A DNA stretch of 64,000 bases from Pseudomonas sp. SJZ074 (GCF_007828215.1 NZ_VIUE01000002.1:186001-250000), one strand, 5' to 3'. Numbered from the stretch's first letter, positions 28,680 to 38,559 are shown. Made by a program: numbers and translations. The notes: generated by a model not told the origin, from the sequence alone.

Positions 28680-31148
28680 GTGCCGCAACACTCTCCCGAT
28701 CTGCCTCCCGAATTGCTGCCCCTGGCGCAGATGCCGCTGCTCAAGCGCCTGGCTGCCCGTTTCTTTGGCCATGGCCTGACACGTCTGCGCGCCCAGCATC
28801 GGGCTTCCTGGCTGCATGGCCAGGCCGATGGTTTTCGCAGTGGCCATACCGCCGGTTTCGACTACGGGTTTAGAGAGGGTAAGGCCGAGGGCTTGGAAGA
28901 GGGGCGTCAGGTCTTGTTGATCCGCGACTTCCGCAGTACGGAACACCCGGCGCCCAAAGTGGATGACTTGTTGTTCGACGACTGGCGCCTGCCCCTGACC
29001 CCAGAACTCAAGAAGCGCGTAAAGGCCGATGTCGGCCGATTGCTGCCAGCCCATGCGCAGCCCAGTGCCGCGCAGTGGAAGATGATTTTCAGCGATACAC
29101 CGTCTACCTCGGTGGTGGCGGGAGCGGGGGCAGGCAAGTCCACCACCCTGGTGTTGCGCATTGTGCTGTTGTCCCATTACCTGGGCTTCGAGCTGGACTC
29201 GATGACTGTGGTGACGTTCACCCGGGAGTCACGCAAGGACTTCATCCAGAAGCTGGTCGAGGTGTTTGCCTTGTGGAGCCGAGCGGTCAGCCTCAAGGAA
29301 GCGCGCGATCTGGTGCGAACCTTCCATTCGCGCATCTTGCCCATGGTGCGCAGCCTGCCGGGATTCGAAAGGCTCCAGGCTTTCGAAACCCTGAGCCATC
29401 GCACCGGGGCGGGTGATGATGATGCCGAAGGCAACCCCTTCGACTTGGGCATCAACGACGCTCAGCGCCAGCAGCTCAATGCCTGTTATCACCGTCTCTA
29501 TCAACGCGACGAGCGCTTCCGGGAACTGATCAAGCCGTTGTCCCGACACGCTTTTCAGCTCAAGGAGCTGGAGCGTGACCACCCTGATGTGCAAAAGCGC
29601 GTGGCTGTGACCGAATTGGCCGCCCAGCGCGACGAAGAATTGTGCGATGCCATCGAGGATTTGTGGTTTCGCGCCGGCGCGTGGCCCATCAAGGGTGTCG
29701 AGCCCAAGCGTCAGACATTCGAGATCAACGGTTCGAAATTCCATTGTCATGGTTACATTCCATCCCTGGACGCCTGGGTGATGCTGGGGTTCGATTCCAG
29801 GGAAGATGCCCGGCTCAGTCGCCCAGGCGCGCGGTTGAGTCTGCGCGCAGAATGGGCGGTCAAGCGCACCCTGTTTCAAGCTTTCTGTCGCAAACCTTTG
29901 ATATGGCTTGAAAACTATGAGTCTTCGAAGCGTCTTCTTGGCTCACTGGCTGGAGACGCCAGTGCGGGGCCCGGCTTTGATTACAAGGTCAAGGGAGAGC
30001 TGGGGTCGGCGCCATTGCTGGATTGTTTCGTCGCCGCTGCCGGTTTTATCGAGAACCTGGGCCTGGATGTCCCGGATGCCGTGGGGCGGATGTGCTTCGC
30101 GCAGGATGATCCCGATCGGTATTTCTTCGAGGCGTTGAGCCGCTATTGGCGGGCGTTTGAAGACCATCTGCTCGATCAGTCGCCTCCTGTCATGACCTAC
30201 AACCGCATGTTTGCGCTGTTCAGCGAGCACTCTGCGGAAAACTTCAAGTTATTGGGCGATTCGCTGCTCAGGCCTATGTCACACCTGATGATCGACGAGT
30301 TCCAGGACGTTTCTCCGCAGATCGTCTCCTGGCTTCGCGCAAGCCTTCGAGAAGTTCGCCGCCGAGGTCCCGCCATGCATGTGGGGCGCGCAGCCCAACA
30401 TTCTTCCTTGTTGTGTGTGGGCGACGATTGGCAATCGATCTATGGCTGGCGTGGCAGTTCGCCGAGCTATTTCATGGCGTTCAACCAGCAATTTCCGTCG
30501 CCGACAACGACTCGGGTGATGCTCACGGACAACTACCGCAGTCATCAGTACATCATCGATGCGGCCGAGCATATTGTCCGTTCGGCGGCTGCCATACCCG
30601 GTAAAAAAGCCAAGGCCAGCGGCAAATCCTCGTCGCTGAGTCCGGTCAACGTGCTGGATCGGGACGATGAGGGCCTGGCCCGACGGCTGGATGAGCATTA
30701 CCGCAAGGGGGATTCGATATTGATGCTTTATCGAAGAATCAGTGATAAATCATTGATGGAAAAGCATATTAGTCCAATAGTTAATGTGGATTCTAGATTG
30801 CCTTATGAAGCGAGACGGCTGAGGCAGATGACCTATCACAGCGCCAAGGGGCTTCAGGCTGATGCGGTGTTCTTGTTGGGCGACTGCCAGCATCTGACCC
30901 GTTCCCCCTACAAAAATCAGGTCTATCAAATGGCCGGATTGGGCCAGGACGGCGACGCCGAGCCATACGACACGGCGCAAAGGGATGAGAGCCTGCGCCT
31001 CGCCTACGTAGGCATCACCCGTGCGGCGCAGTATTGCTACTGGTATGTCGATGAGCCGGATGGCCAGGCGGCCAATGGGCCCAGGGCCTCGGACCGTATC
31101 GATAAGGGCAAGCCGTTCTTCGTTGACCATCGCCGCGCCCGCGGTTGA
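28680..31148 (+). CDS. UvrD/HelD-like superfamily I DNA helicase
   Basis: An 822-residue helicase that starts with GTG 28680. Motifs appear in order: Walker A VAGAGAGKST (about 147-156), motif Ia VTFTRESRKDF, motif II MIDEFQDVS, motif III VGDDWQSIYGWRGS, motif IV NYRSHQ, motif V TYHSAKGLQAD and motif VI YVGITRA. The N-terminal 100 residues have Gly/Glu-rich repeats (GQADGFRSGHTAGFDYGFREG) resembling the helicase IV lead region. The role is probably ATP-driven 3'-5' unwinding in repair. A strikingly AT-rich patch occurs at 30715-30815. Confidence 0.9.
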   Translation: MPQHSPDLPPELLPLAQMPLLKRLAARFFGHGLTRLRAQHRASWLHGQADGFRSGHTAGFDYGFREGKAEGLEEGRQVLLIRDFRSTEHPAPKVDDLLFDDWRLPLTPELKKRVKADVGRLLPAHAQPSAAQWKMIFSDTPSTSVVAGAGAGKSTTLVLRIVLLSHYLGFELDSMTVVTFTRESRKDFIQKLVEVFALWSRAVSLKEARDLVRTFHSRILPMVRSLPGFERLQAFETLSHRTGAGDDDAEGNPFDLGINDAQRQQLNACYHRLYQRDERFRELIKPLSRHAFQLKELERDHPDVQKRVAVTELAAQRDEELCDAIEDLWFRAGAWPIKGVEPKRQTFEINGSKFHCHGYIPSLDAWVMLGFDSREDARLSRPGARLSLRAEWAVKRTLFQAFCRKPLIWLENYESSKRLLGSLAGDASAGPGFDYKVKGELGSAPLLDCFVAAAGFIENLGLDVPDAVGRMCFAQDDPDRYFFEALSRYWRAFEDHLLDQSPPVMTYNRMFALFSEHSAENFKLLGDSLLRPMSHLMIDEFQDVSPQIVSWLRASLREVRRRGPAMHVGRAAQHSSLLCVGDDWQSIYGWRGSSPSYFMAFNQQFPSPTTTRVMLTDNYRSHQYIIDAAEHIVRSAAAIPGKKAKASGKSSSLSPVNVLDRDDEGLARRLDEHYRKGDSILMLYRRISDKSLMEKHISPIVNVDSRLPYEARRLRQMTYHSAKGLQADAVFLLGDCQHLTRSPYKNQVYQMAGLGQDGDAEPYDTAQRDESLRLAYVGITRAAQYCYWYVDEPDGQAANGPRASDRIDKGKPFFVDHRRARG

Positions 31149-31179
31149 GTGGGTTGGTCTGGTAGTTGCCTGGAAGATC

Positions 31180-31269
31180 GCCATCGCGAGCAGGCTCGCT
31201 CCCACAGGGTCCGGGGTAGCTTTTGTTCACCCACTCCCCTGTGAGAGCGAGCCTGCTCGCGATGGCGGC
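31180..31269. repeat. REPIN of the GTGGGAGCGAGC family
   Basis: Inverted arms at 31180-31207 and 31240-31269 (GCCATCGCGAGCAGGCTCGC and its complement, one arm altered to GTGAGAGCG) lie between the helicase stop and the terminator. Confidence 0.8.
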
Positions 31270-31305
31270 GGGACCGCTAGCCACATATTTCGAAACAGCA
31301 CCCAC

Positions 31306-31333
31306 AAAAAAGCCCACGACCGTGGGCTTTTTT
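31306..31333. terminator. Bidirectional intrinsic terminator
   Basis: A-run, GCCCACG, two-base loop, CGTGGGC, T-run: a symmetrical stem with AAAAAA on one side and TTTTTT on the other. It is placed between the convergent helicase and DUF1652 genes, ending both transcripts. Confidence 0.92.
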
Positions 31334-31335
31334 AC

Positions 31336-31614
31336 TCAGGAGGCGAATCGCCTCAAACCAACCGGTGGTACGAAGGCCTCCAGCTCGGCTTCCACCGCTT
31401 CGATTATTCGTTCAACGTCAGGAGCGTTCATCACGGTCGCGCAGGGGATGCCTGCAATCGCGATCATGGTTTCACCGCTGGCACGGTCGAACAGCCGGGC
31501 GACCATGCTGCCCGGTGCATCCATACTGGCCTCGAAGCCCATTGGATGGAAATGCCAGCGCATCAGCTGGCAAGCGTTGGGAAACGTAACCTTGCTGAAC
31601 GATCCTTTATTCAT
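31336..31614 (-). CDS. DUF1652-domain protein
   Basis: A 92-residue protein characteristic of Pseudomonas. It has the DUF1652 pattern: an N-terminal F-P-x-A-C-Q region, then RLFDRASGETMIAIAGIPC and an acidic helix. AAGGTGGG lies 8 bases before ATG 31614. Function of the family is unknown. It is followed at once by the bidirectional terminator. Confidence 0.85.
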   Translation of the reverse strand: MNKGSFSKVTFPNACQLMRWHFHPMGFEASMDAPGSMVARLFDRASGETMIAIAGIPCATVMNAPDVERIIEAVEAELEAFVPPVGLRRFAS

Positions 31615-31713
31615 CTGTTGCCCACCTTCTTCATCAAGCGCTTCCGTTTGCTTTTATCAGGAAGGAAGAGCCCTCATGGCCCTACCAGTGAAAACTAAAA
31701 ATAGCACCTGATA

Positions 31714-31785
31714 ATGAAAGTCATGTGGCTTTTTTCAGTCTGTTTTGCGATTGGTTCACTTTTTTTGATCTGGATCACGACTTAA
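31714..31785 (+). CDS. Possible 23-residue single-span membrane peptide
   Basis: A short frame in the 192-base gap between the DUF1652 and MFS genes encodes MKVMWLFSVCFAIGSLFLIW and three more residues. This is a near-ideal single transmembrane helix with a basic start. The DNA is AT-rich relative to its surroundings. No convincing RBS is visible, so expression is uncertain. Confidence 0.3.
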   Translation: MKVMWLFSVCFAIGSLFLIWITT

Positions 31786-31806
31786 AGGCCAAGGCTCAGA
31801 ATGCCG

Positions 31807-33261
31807 TCACCCTTTTTCCGACGAAGGCTGCTGCTCCTCCAACGGCTCTGGGGCGCGGTATTGCAGGGCGATGAACAGGGCTACGACTACCATCGACAAA
31901 GCGGCGGCGAAGGTGAAATGCAGGCCGTTTGTGACCTCCCCAGGGCTGGCTGCGGAGACGCCGCTCGTCGGTAATGCCGACGCGAATATCGCACCGAGCA
32001 CCGATGCACCGGTAAAGAACCCCAAGTTGCGCGAAAGATTGAGCAATCCGGCAATGACGCCGCGCTTTTGTGCAGCGATATCCGCCATCACGGCGGTGTT
32101 GTTGGCGGTCTGGAACAGTGCGTAGCCCAGCGTAGTGACCACGATGGCCATGATATAACCACCCATGCCCAACGCCGGTGACACCAGCGCCAGCGCTGAG
32201 CAGCCCAGTACCATGGTCGCCAACCCGGCAAGCCGCATGGGGCGCACGCCGAACCGGTCCACAAGGCGCCCGGCAGGCACACCGGCCAGTGCGGCAACGC
32301 AGGGGCCGACGGCCAGTACCAACCCCACCAGTGTGGTCGGCAGGCCAAGGCTTATGGACAAGTAGAAAGGCGCTACCAGCAGCGTCGCCATCATGACAGT
32401 GGCGACCAATGCACTTGTCGCCAATCCCGAAACCAGCAGCCGGTCGCGGAACAACGCCAGAGGGATCAGCGGCGACGTCACCCGGCGCTGGCTCAGGACA
32501 AACAGCGCGCCGCCAAGGATCGCCATCAGCAACAGGGCGATATTGATTCCGCCAAAATTGCCGCGGCCTAGGGTCATGGCCAGTGCATAGGCGCCCAGTG
32601 CCGTCGCCAGCAGTACCGTGCCGGTGATATCGAAGCTGGATGTTTCGGCATTTGTCTGCGGACGACGGATGGGCAGGGAGTGCCAGGCCAACAGCCACGT
32701 CAGCAGTCCGAGGGGGACGTTGACCAGGAAGATGGCATGCCAGCCGAAGACGCTGACCAGCGTACCGCCGAGCGAGGGCCCAAGGGCGGTGCCCACCGCT
32801 GATAGCGTGGCCAGCAAGCCCATGGCGCGACCGGTTCGGTCCTTGTCGACCGTTTCACCGACCAGGGCCAGTGTCAGGGCCATCATGACGGCCGCTCCCA
32901 AACCTTGAAGCGTCCGGCCTGCGATCAATAGCCCAAGAGAAGGGGCGAACCCACAGAGGACGGACGCCAGGGTGAACAGCAGAATCCCGGTCAGCAGCAG
33001 TTGCCGGCGTCCAACCAGATCCCCCAGGCGTCCGACGCTGACAATCAGCGTGGAGATCGCCAGCAGATAAGCCAGCACCACCCACTGGACCGCCTGGAAG
33101 GAGGCGTCGAACGCCTCGGCCAGGGCAGGCAGGCCGACGGTGGCAACGCTGGTGCCCAGCGAGGCGAGCAGGGTTGCCAGGGCAAGGCTGGTCAGCGCCC
33201 AGTGCGACGAGGGGGCCTGGGGAGCGCCGGTAATATCCGGCGGTGTATGGGCTGGTTTCAT
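31807..33261 (-). CDS. MFS multidrug efflux transporter (DHA2/EmrB type)
   Basis: A 484-residue major facilitator with about fourteen membrane spans. Motif A-like GRLGDLVGRR (about residue 77) and motif C-like GTALGPSLGG (about residue 155) mark drug:H+ antiporters of the DHA2 family. CCGGAG precedes ATG 33261. It is divergent from a LysR gene 127 bases away, the usual arrangement for substrate-induced efflux. Substrate unknown. Confidence 0.9.
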   Translation of the reverse strand: MKPAHTPPDITGAPQAPSSHWALTSLALATLLASLGTSVATVGLPALAEAFDASFQAVQWVVLAYLLAISTLIVSVGRLGDLVGRRQLLLTGILLFTLASVLCGFAPSLGLLIAGRTLQGLGAAVMMALTLALVGETVDKDRTGRAMGLLATLSAVGTALGPSLGGTLVSVFGWHAIFLVNVPLGLLTWLLAWHSLPIRRPQTNAETSSFDITGTVLLATALGAYALAMTLGRGNFGGINIALLLMAILGGALFVLSQRRVTSPLIPLALFRDRLLVSGLATSALVATVMMATLLVAPFYLSISLGLPTTLVGLVLAVGPCVAALAGVPAGRLVDRFGVRPMRLAGLATMVLGCSALALVSPALGMGGYIMAIVVTTLGYALFQTANNTAVMADIAAQKRGVIAGLLNLSRNLGFFTGASVLGAIFASALPTSGVSAASPGEVTNGLHFTFAAALSMVVVALFIALQYRAPEPLEEQQPSSEKG

Positions 33262-33388
33262 GCTGATCTCCGGAGCGGTTCACAAAAACGGACTGTCAGA
33301 ACAGTACGCTCGGGCATAACATGGCGGAAGACGCAGCATTTGCACTTTATAGCTGCATATAACGCCACCTATTAGCCGAGTTCTGTCC

Positions 33389-34297
33389 ATGTCCACTCCC
33401 GACCTCAATCTGTTGACCACCCTTGACGTGTTGCTGGCGGAAGGCAGTGTCGCTCGGGCGGCTCAGCGGCTACGCCTCAGTCCTTCGGCCATGAGCCGGG
33501 CGTTGGCGCGGTTGCGGGAAACCACCGGTGACCCGCTGTTGGTGCGGGCCGGCCGGGGGCTGGTAGCCACTCCCCGGGCCCTGGAACTACGCGAACAGGT
33601 CAGTCAACTGGTGCAGGACGCCCAGACGGTGCTGCGTCCGGTCCAGGCCCCGGACCTACGGCGCTTGAGCCGGACCTTCACGCTGCGTACCCGGGATGGG
33701 TTCGTTGAGAACTTCGGGATCGACCTGATTGCCCGCATCGGCGAAGAGGCCCCCGGTATCCGAATGCGCTTCGTGGACAAGGCTGACAAGAGCAGTACGG
33801 CACTGCGCGAGGGGACAGTGGACCTGGAAACCGCCGTCGTGGACAAGGACACTCGTCCAGAGCTGCGCACCCAGGCATTGTTCGTCGACCGTTTCATTGG
33901 GGTGGTACGCCAGGGGCACCCTCTGGCCCAGGCCGGCATGACTGCCGCTGCCTATGCGGCGGGCGGGCACATCGACGTCGCCTTGCGCGACCTCGACCAC
34001 GGTCCCATCGACCGGGTATTGAGGTCATTGGGCCTGACACGCGAGATCCTCATCACCGTCCCGGGTTTTTCCACGGCACTGGGGCTGGCGCGGTCCAGTG
34101 ACCTGATCGCCAGCGTGCCCGAACGTTATACCACTCGCTTGCGGGCCGGCTTGCACAGCTTTGCGCTGCCGTTCCCGGTGCCGGAGTTCACGATTGCCAT
34201 GCTCTGGCATCCAAGAATGGACGCCGATCCGGTACACCGCTGGTTGCGTGGTTGTCTACGGGAGGTCTGCGGGCGTAAAACCGGGCAGAGCATATAG
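33389..34297 (+). CDS. LysR-family regulator, divergent from the MFS exporter gene
   Basis: A 302-residue LysR (HTH about residues 5-62, GSVARAAQRLRLSPSAMSRA) with a NodD-like effector domain. Its divergence from the MFS gene suggests it controls efflux. The intergenic region holds two TGCA sites in an AT-rich stretch that may form its binding box. Effector not evident. Confidence 0.88.
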   Translation: MSTPDLNLLTTLDVLLAEGSVARAAQRLRLSPSAMSRALARLRETTGDPLLVRAGRGLVATPRALELREQVSQLVQDAQTVLRPVQAPDLRRLSRTFTLRTRDGFVENFGIDLIARIGEEAPGIRMRFVDKADKSSTALREGTVDLETAVVDKDTRPELRTQALFVDRFIGVVRQGHPLAQAGMTAAAYAAGGHIDVALRDLDHGPIDRVLRSLGLTREILITVPGFSTALGLARSSDLIASVPERYTTRLRAGLHSFALPFPVPEFTIAMLWHPRMDADPVHRWLRGCLREVCGRKTGQSI

Positions 34298-34627
34298 GCT
34301 ACTAGTTCATATTAATTAATAGCATTTCACTGGCACTTAGTTGCTGAAAGTATCCTGATCGAGATAGAGCGATATTTAATATTTAAATAGAGTTTTGTCC
34401 GACAATTCTTGGTTGCTGGGCTGTGCTGCCTGTATTAACGGGACGAGCGCCTAGTGCTTCGCGTGTCGTCAGAGTTGTTGTTCATATGCGTCGAAAAAAT
34501 TGCTAGACGTATGATTTCGAATTGTGTCAGTTTTCTTGCGTCCTCAATTGGGCGAGTGATAGGACGATCTCGCCAGAGATTGTCTGTCTGACAAAAACTG
34601 TTCCATTGCAAACAAGGAAGTGTGTTT
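34298..34627. other. AT-rich 330-base leader region upstream of aprA
   Basis: No credible gene is visible; the open frame on the minus strand that overlaps aprA lacks protein character. The stretch is rich in A+T, especially at 34300-34400, and should contain the aprA promoter. The AAGGAAG ribosome-binding site at 34614-34620 contains a GGA core of the kind bound by RsmA/CsrA proteins. The Gac/Rsm link is known for exoproteases in fluorescent pseudomonads but is inferred here. Confidence 0.5.
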
Positions 34628-36085
34628 ATGTCGAAAGTCAAAACCAGCACTATCGATTCAGCCGAACAACTCCTCTGGGCAGCGCAATCATTGGCCGCGC
34701 CCAGTAATGCATTCAACCAGATCAATAGTTTCAGTCACCAATACGACCGTGGCGGCAATCTCACCGTCAATGGTAAACCCTCGTACTCGGTGGACGAGGC
34801 GGCTACTCAATTGCTGCGCGACGGCGCGGCGTATCAGGACAGGGACGGTAGCGGCAAGATCGAGCTGACCTATACCTTTCTCACCTCCGCGTCCTCCAGC
34901 ACCATGAACAAGCACGGAATCAGCGGTTTCAGCCAGTTCAGTGCCCAGCAGAAGGGCCAGGCTGCGTTGGCCATGCAATCCTGGGCGGACGTGGCCAATG
35001 TCACCTTCACCGAGAAGAGCAGCGGTGGCGACGGGCACATGACCTTCGGCAACTACAGCGGCGGCCAGGACGGCGCAGCGGCGTTCGCCTACCTGCCGGG
35101 CACTGGCGCCGGCTATGACGGGACGTCCTGGTACCTTATCAACAGCAGCTACACCCAGAACAAGAACCCGGACCTGAATAACTATGGCCGGCAGACCCTG
35201 ACCCACGAAATCGGCCACACCCTGGGCCTGGCGCACCCTGGCGACTACAACGCCGGCGAAGGCAGCCCGACCTACGATGACGCCACGTACGGCCAGGACA
35301 CCCGTGGCTACAGCGTCATGAGCTACTGGAGCGAAAGCAATACCGACCAGAACTTCAGCAAGGGCGGGGTGGAAGCCTATTCCTCAGGTCCCTTGATGGA
35401 TGACATCGCCGCGATCCAGAAGCTATACGGTGCCAACATGAGCACCCGTACCGGAGACACCACCTACGGTTTCAATTCCAACACCGGTCGCGACTTCCTC
35501 AGTGCGTCTTCCTCGTCGGACAAGGTGGTGTTCTCGGTGTGGGACGCGGGCGGTCGCGATACCCTGGACTTCTCCGGCTTCACCCAGAACCAGAAGATAA
35601 ACCTCAATGACGCCTCGTTCTCAGACGTTGGCGGCATGGTGGGCAACGTGTCCATCGCCCAGGGCGCTACCATCGAAAATGCCATCGGCGGGTCAGGCAG
35701 CGATTTGCTGATCGGCAACGAAGTGGCCAACGAGCTCAAGGGCGGCGCCGGCAATGACATTCTCTGGGGCGGCGGCGGTGCGGACAAACTGTCGGGCGGT
35801 TCCGGGGCCGACACGTTCGTGTTCGCTGCGAGCTCCGACTCGCGGCCGGGTGCCACGGACCAGATCCTCGATTTCGTCAGTGGCCTGGACAAGATCGACC
35901 TGACCGGTATCACCAACGGCGCAGGCCTGCACTTCGTGAATGCGTTCACCGGTGCGGCGGGCGATGCGGTGTTGTCGACATCGGGTGGCAACAGCCTGTT
36001 GTCGGTGGACTTCTCCGGGCATGGCGTGGCCGATTTCCTGGTCAGTACCGTCGGCCAGGCTGCGGTTTCGGACATCGTGGCTTGA
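34628..36085 (+). CDS. aprA: Extracellular alkaline metalloprotease (serralysin)
   Basis: A 485-residue serralysin (M10B). Zinc ligands lie in [11 protein letters not shown] at residues 193-203 (catalytic Glu194), with the Met-turn SVMSYW at about 229-234. A short propeptide precedes it. Glycine-rich RTX repeats (GGAGND and similar, about residues 350-400) bind calcium. The C-terminus ends in DIVA, the type I secretion signal. There is no Sec signal. It degrades extracellular protein and is exported by AprDEF. I start at ATG 34628 (AAGGAAG upstream) rather than the GTG at 34622. Confidence 0.95.
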   Translation: MSKVKTSTIDSAEQLLWAAQSLAAPSNAFNQINSFSHQYDRGGNLTVNGKPSYSVDEAATQLLRDGAAYQDRDGSGKIELTYTFLTSASSSTMNKHGISGFSQFSAQQKGQAALAMQSWADVANVTFTEKSSGGDGHMTFGNYSGGQDGAAAFAYLPGTGAGYDGTSWYLINSSYTQNKNPDLNNYGRQTLTHEIGHTLGLAHPGDYNAGEGSPTYDDATYGQDTRGYSVMSYWSESNTDQNFSKGGVEAYSSGPLMDDIAAIQKLYGANMSTRTGDTTYGFNSNTGRDFLSASSSSDKVVFSVWDAGGRDTLDFSGFTQNQKINLNDASFSDVGGMVGNVSIAQGATIENAIGGSGSDLLIGNEVANELKGGAGNDILWGGGGADKLSGGSGADTFVFAASSDSRPGATDQILDFVSGLDKIDLTGITNGAGLHFVNAFTGAAGDAVLSTSGGNSLLSVDFSGHGVADFLVSTVGQAAVSDIVA

Positions 36086-36100
36086 TGTCCGCATGACGCA

Positions 36101-36175
36101 GGGTGGTGAGGGCAGGCTTGCCCCAGTAATGGGGCTGCGTTGCAGCCCAGCGGGAGCAAGCTCCCTCGCCACGAT
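36101..36175. repeat. Degenerate REPIN between aprA and inh
   Basis: A worn left arm (GGTGAGGGCAGGCTTGCCCC) and an intact right arm (CAGCGGGAGCAAGCTCCCTC) lie in the 123-base gap. The structure could partly uncouple aprA from the downstream genes. Confidence 0.65.
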
Positions 36176-36208
36176 GCATTTCCAACTTTCATGAGCGAGT
36201 AGAAACCC

Positions 36209-36631
36209 ATGCCCCGCAGTCTTCCGGCAGCCGCTTGGTTACTCGTTATGCTGATGTCGTTTTCTGGAGAAGTCGCCATGGCGCGCAGCCTGTTGTTAGC
36301 AGAACCCTCGCAGTTGGCCGGTCAGTGGCGTGCCGTTCTGGCAGGCCCCCAGGACGATGCACAAACCCAGGCCCTGCAAGACAAGCCGTCGAATACCTGC
36401 GTCATCGAGCTCAAGGCGGACCAGACGGTGGGAGGGCAAACCGAGTGCCTGGGTCACTGGCTTGGGGATGAGCCGCTGCACTGGTTTCCGGAGCCCGATG
36501 GTCTTTCGCTGCTTGGCAAGCAAGATGCCAGAGTTCATCTGGGGTTGCGCCAGGGCCAGCATTATCAAGTCAATTTGAAGTCAGGGTTGAGCGTTACGCT
36601 CGAGCGCGATATCCGAGAGAACGCGCGTTAA
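36209..36631 (+). CDS. inh: Periplasmic inhibitor of the alkaline protease (Inh/AprI)
   Basis: A 140-residue precursor with a signal peptide, predicted cleavage after AMA (about residue 28). The mature chain begins RSLLLAEP, and in this family the N-terminal residues insert into the protease active site. Two cysteines (CVIEL and ECLGHW) match the conserved disulfide of the Inh beta-barrel. It protects the periplasm from misdirected AprA. It is placed directly after aprA as in other Pseudomonas. Confidence 0.92.
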   Translation: MPRSLPAAAWLLVMLMSFSGEVAMARSLLLAEPSQLAGQWRAVLAGPQDDAQTQALQDKPSNTCVIELKADQTVGGQTECLGHWLGDEPLHWFPEPDGLSLLGKQDARVHLGLRQGQHYQVNLKSGLSVTLERDIRENAR

Positions 36632-36669
36632 CGTATTCGTACCGCCTGGACCTGTTTATCCGAATCCAA

Positions 36670-36693
36670 GCGCGCTTGTTCAATCAAGCGCGC
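36670..36693. terminator. Hairpin between inh and aprD
   Basis: GCGCGCTTG and CAAGCGCGC pair over 9 bp with a 6-base loop in the 152-base inh-aprD gap. No T-run follows, so it may attenuate or protect mRNA rather than terminate fully. It could set the ratio of enzyme to secretion apparatus. Confidence 0.5.
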
Positions 36694-36783
36694 ACTTTGG
36701 TGTGTTCGGGTTCAACTTAATAATAGATTGGCAAGTTAGAGAGTTTGCCAACTCTGTGGCGAAGCCAAGAGCAGGGAAGAATA

Positions 36784-38559
36784 ATGAAGAGGGCAAAGAC
36801 GGTCGCCACTGTACCGCTGTTCAAGGCACTGGGCGATTATAAAAATATCCTGCTCAGTGTCGGTTGTTTTACCGCGCTGATTAATGTCCTGATGCTGGCG
36901 CCTTCCATCTACATGCTCCAGGTATATGACCGGGGCTTGTCATCGCAGAACGAAACCACCCTGGTGATGCTGTCGTTGATGGTGGTGGGATTCTTTGTCT
37001 TCATCGGGCTGTTGGAAATGGTGCGCAGCTTCATCGTCATCCGCATCGGCAGCCAATTGGAAAGGCGTTTCAACCTTCAGGTCTACAAGGCCGCGTTAGA
37101 GCGCAACCTGCTCCAGGGCGAAGGTAACGCCGGGCAGTCCCTGGGCGACTTGACCCATCTGCGCCAGTTCGTCACCGGCCCGGCGTTGTTCGCCTTCTTC
37201 GATGCCCCCTGGTTCCCGATCTATCTGCTGGTGATCTATCTGTTCAATGTCTGGCTGGGCGTGTTCGCCAGCGTCGGCACGCTGCTGCTTATCGGCCTGG
37301 CATGCCTGAACGAGGCCATGACCCGCAAACCGTTGGCACAGGCCAGCGGCTACTCGCAACAGTCCAGTCAGTTGGCCACCAGCCACCTGCACAACGCCGA
37401 ATCGATCCAGGCCATGGGCATGCTCGATGCGTTGCGCAACCGTTGGTTTACCGTGCACTCGCGTTTTCTCGGCCTGCAGAACCAGGCCAGTGACACCGGC
37501 GCGGTCATCAGCGCCTTCAGCAAGGCCCTGCGCCTGTGCCTGCAATCGCTCGTGCTGGGTCTGGGGGCGCTGCTGGTGATCAAGGGCGACATGACCGCCG
37601 GGATGATGATTGCCGGCTCGATCCTGATGGGCCGGGTATTGAGTCCCATCGACCAATTGATTGCCGTGTGGAAGCAGTGGAGCGGCGCGAAGCTGGCCTA
37701 CCGCCGTCTCGATGCCTTGTTGCAGGCCTATCCACCCCAGGACGATGCGATGCCGTTGCCACCGCCCAAGGGCCAGGTGAGCTTCGAGCAGGTCAGCGCC
37801 GGACCGCCGGGGCAGCGCCAGGCGACATTGCATCAAGTAAGTTTCATTCTCGCTGCCGGCGAGGTGCTTGGCGTCCTGGGGGCCTCGGGCTCCGGCAAGT
37901 CCACCCTGGCCCGTGTGCTGGTAGGTGTGTGGCCGATCCTCGGAGGTGCGGTACGGCTGGACGGGGCCGATATCCATCGTTGGAACCGTGATCTACTCGG
38001 CCCGTTTATCGGCTACCTGCCCCAGGACATCGAGCTGTTCAGCGGCAGCATCGCCGAGAACATCGCCCGCTTTCGCGAGGCCGACCCGCAGAAGGTCGTC
38101 GCTGCCGCGCAGCAGGCCGGGGTGCATGAGCTGATCCTGCGCATGCCTCAAGGCTACGACACGGTACTGGGGGAGGACGGTTGCGGCTTGTCCGGCGGGC
38201 AGAAACAACGGGTCGCCCTGGCCCGGGCCCTGTATGACCGGCCGAGCCTGGTGGTGCTCGATGAGCCCAACTCCAACCTGGACACCGTCGGCGAGGCGGC
38301 GCTGGCCAGCGCCATCGCGCAGATGAAAGCCCAGGGCACCAGCGTCGTGCTGGTGACACACCGCTCCTCGGCACTGGCCCAGGCCGACAAGTTGCTGGTG
38401 CTCAACGAAGGTCGGCTGCAAGCGTTCGGACCGAGCCAGCAAGTGCTGCGTGCGCTATCCGGCCAGTCGGAAACCCCGCGGGACAAACCCCAGCCGACGC
38501 CCAGCGGTTTGAGCATGAGCCGTCAGTACCAGGCCGCCGGCAAGCCCGGCAACGCATGA
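36784..38559 (+). CDS. aprD: Type I secretion ABC transporter of the alkaline protease system
   Basis: A 591-residue inner-membrane ABC exporter of the PrtD/AprD class. Membrane spans occupy about residues 20-290 and the ATPase has Walker A GASGSGKST, signature LSGGQKQRVALARAL and Walker B LVVLDEP. It recognises C-terminal RTX signals and drives export with AprE and AprF. ATG 36784 is preceded by CAGGGAAGAATA; the open frame extends 13 residues further. It overlaps aprE by four bases. Confidence 0.94.
   Translation: MKRAKTVATVPLFKALGDYKNILLSVGCFTALINVLMLAPSIYMLQVYDRGLSSQNETTLVMLSLMVVGFFVFIGLLEMVRSFIVIRIGSQLERRFNLQVYKAALERNLLQGEGNAGQSLGDLTHLRQFVTGPALFAFFDAPWFPIYLLVIYLFNVWLGVFASVGTLLLIGLACLNEAMTRKPLAQASGYSQQSSQLATSHLHNAESIQAMGMLDALRNRWFTVHSRFLGLQNQASDTGAVISAFSKALRLCLQSLVLGLGALLVIKGDMTAGMMIAGSILMGRVLSPIDQLIAVWKQWSGAKLAYRRLDALLQAYPPQDDAMPLPPPKGQVSFEQVSAGPPGQRQATLHQVSFILAAGEVLGVLGASGSGKSTLARVLVGVWPILGGAVRLDGADIHRWNRDLLGPFIGYLPQDIELFSGSIAENIARFREADPQKVVAAAQQAGVHELILRMPQGYDTVLGEDGCGLSGGQKQRVALARALYDRPSLVVLDEPNSNLDTVGEAALASAIAQMKAQGTSVVLVTHRSSALAQADKLLVLNEGRLQAFGPSQQVLRALSGQSETPRDKPQPTPSGLSMSRQYQAAGKPGNA

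Noticed and set aside
31021..31698. 225-codon plus-strand frame spanning the helicase end, REPIN and terminator
   Set aside because: It runs through a strong terminator and a REP pair and lies antisense to the DUF1652 gene.
34435..34725. Minus-strand 96-codon frame upstream of and into aprA
   Set aside because: Overlaps the start of aprA, has no RBS or motif, and falls in the expected promoter region.
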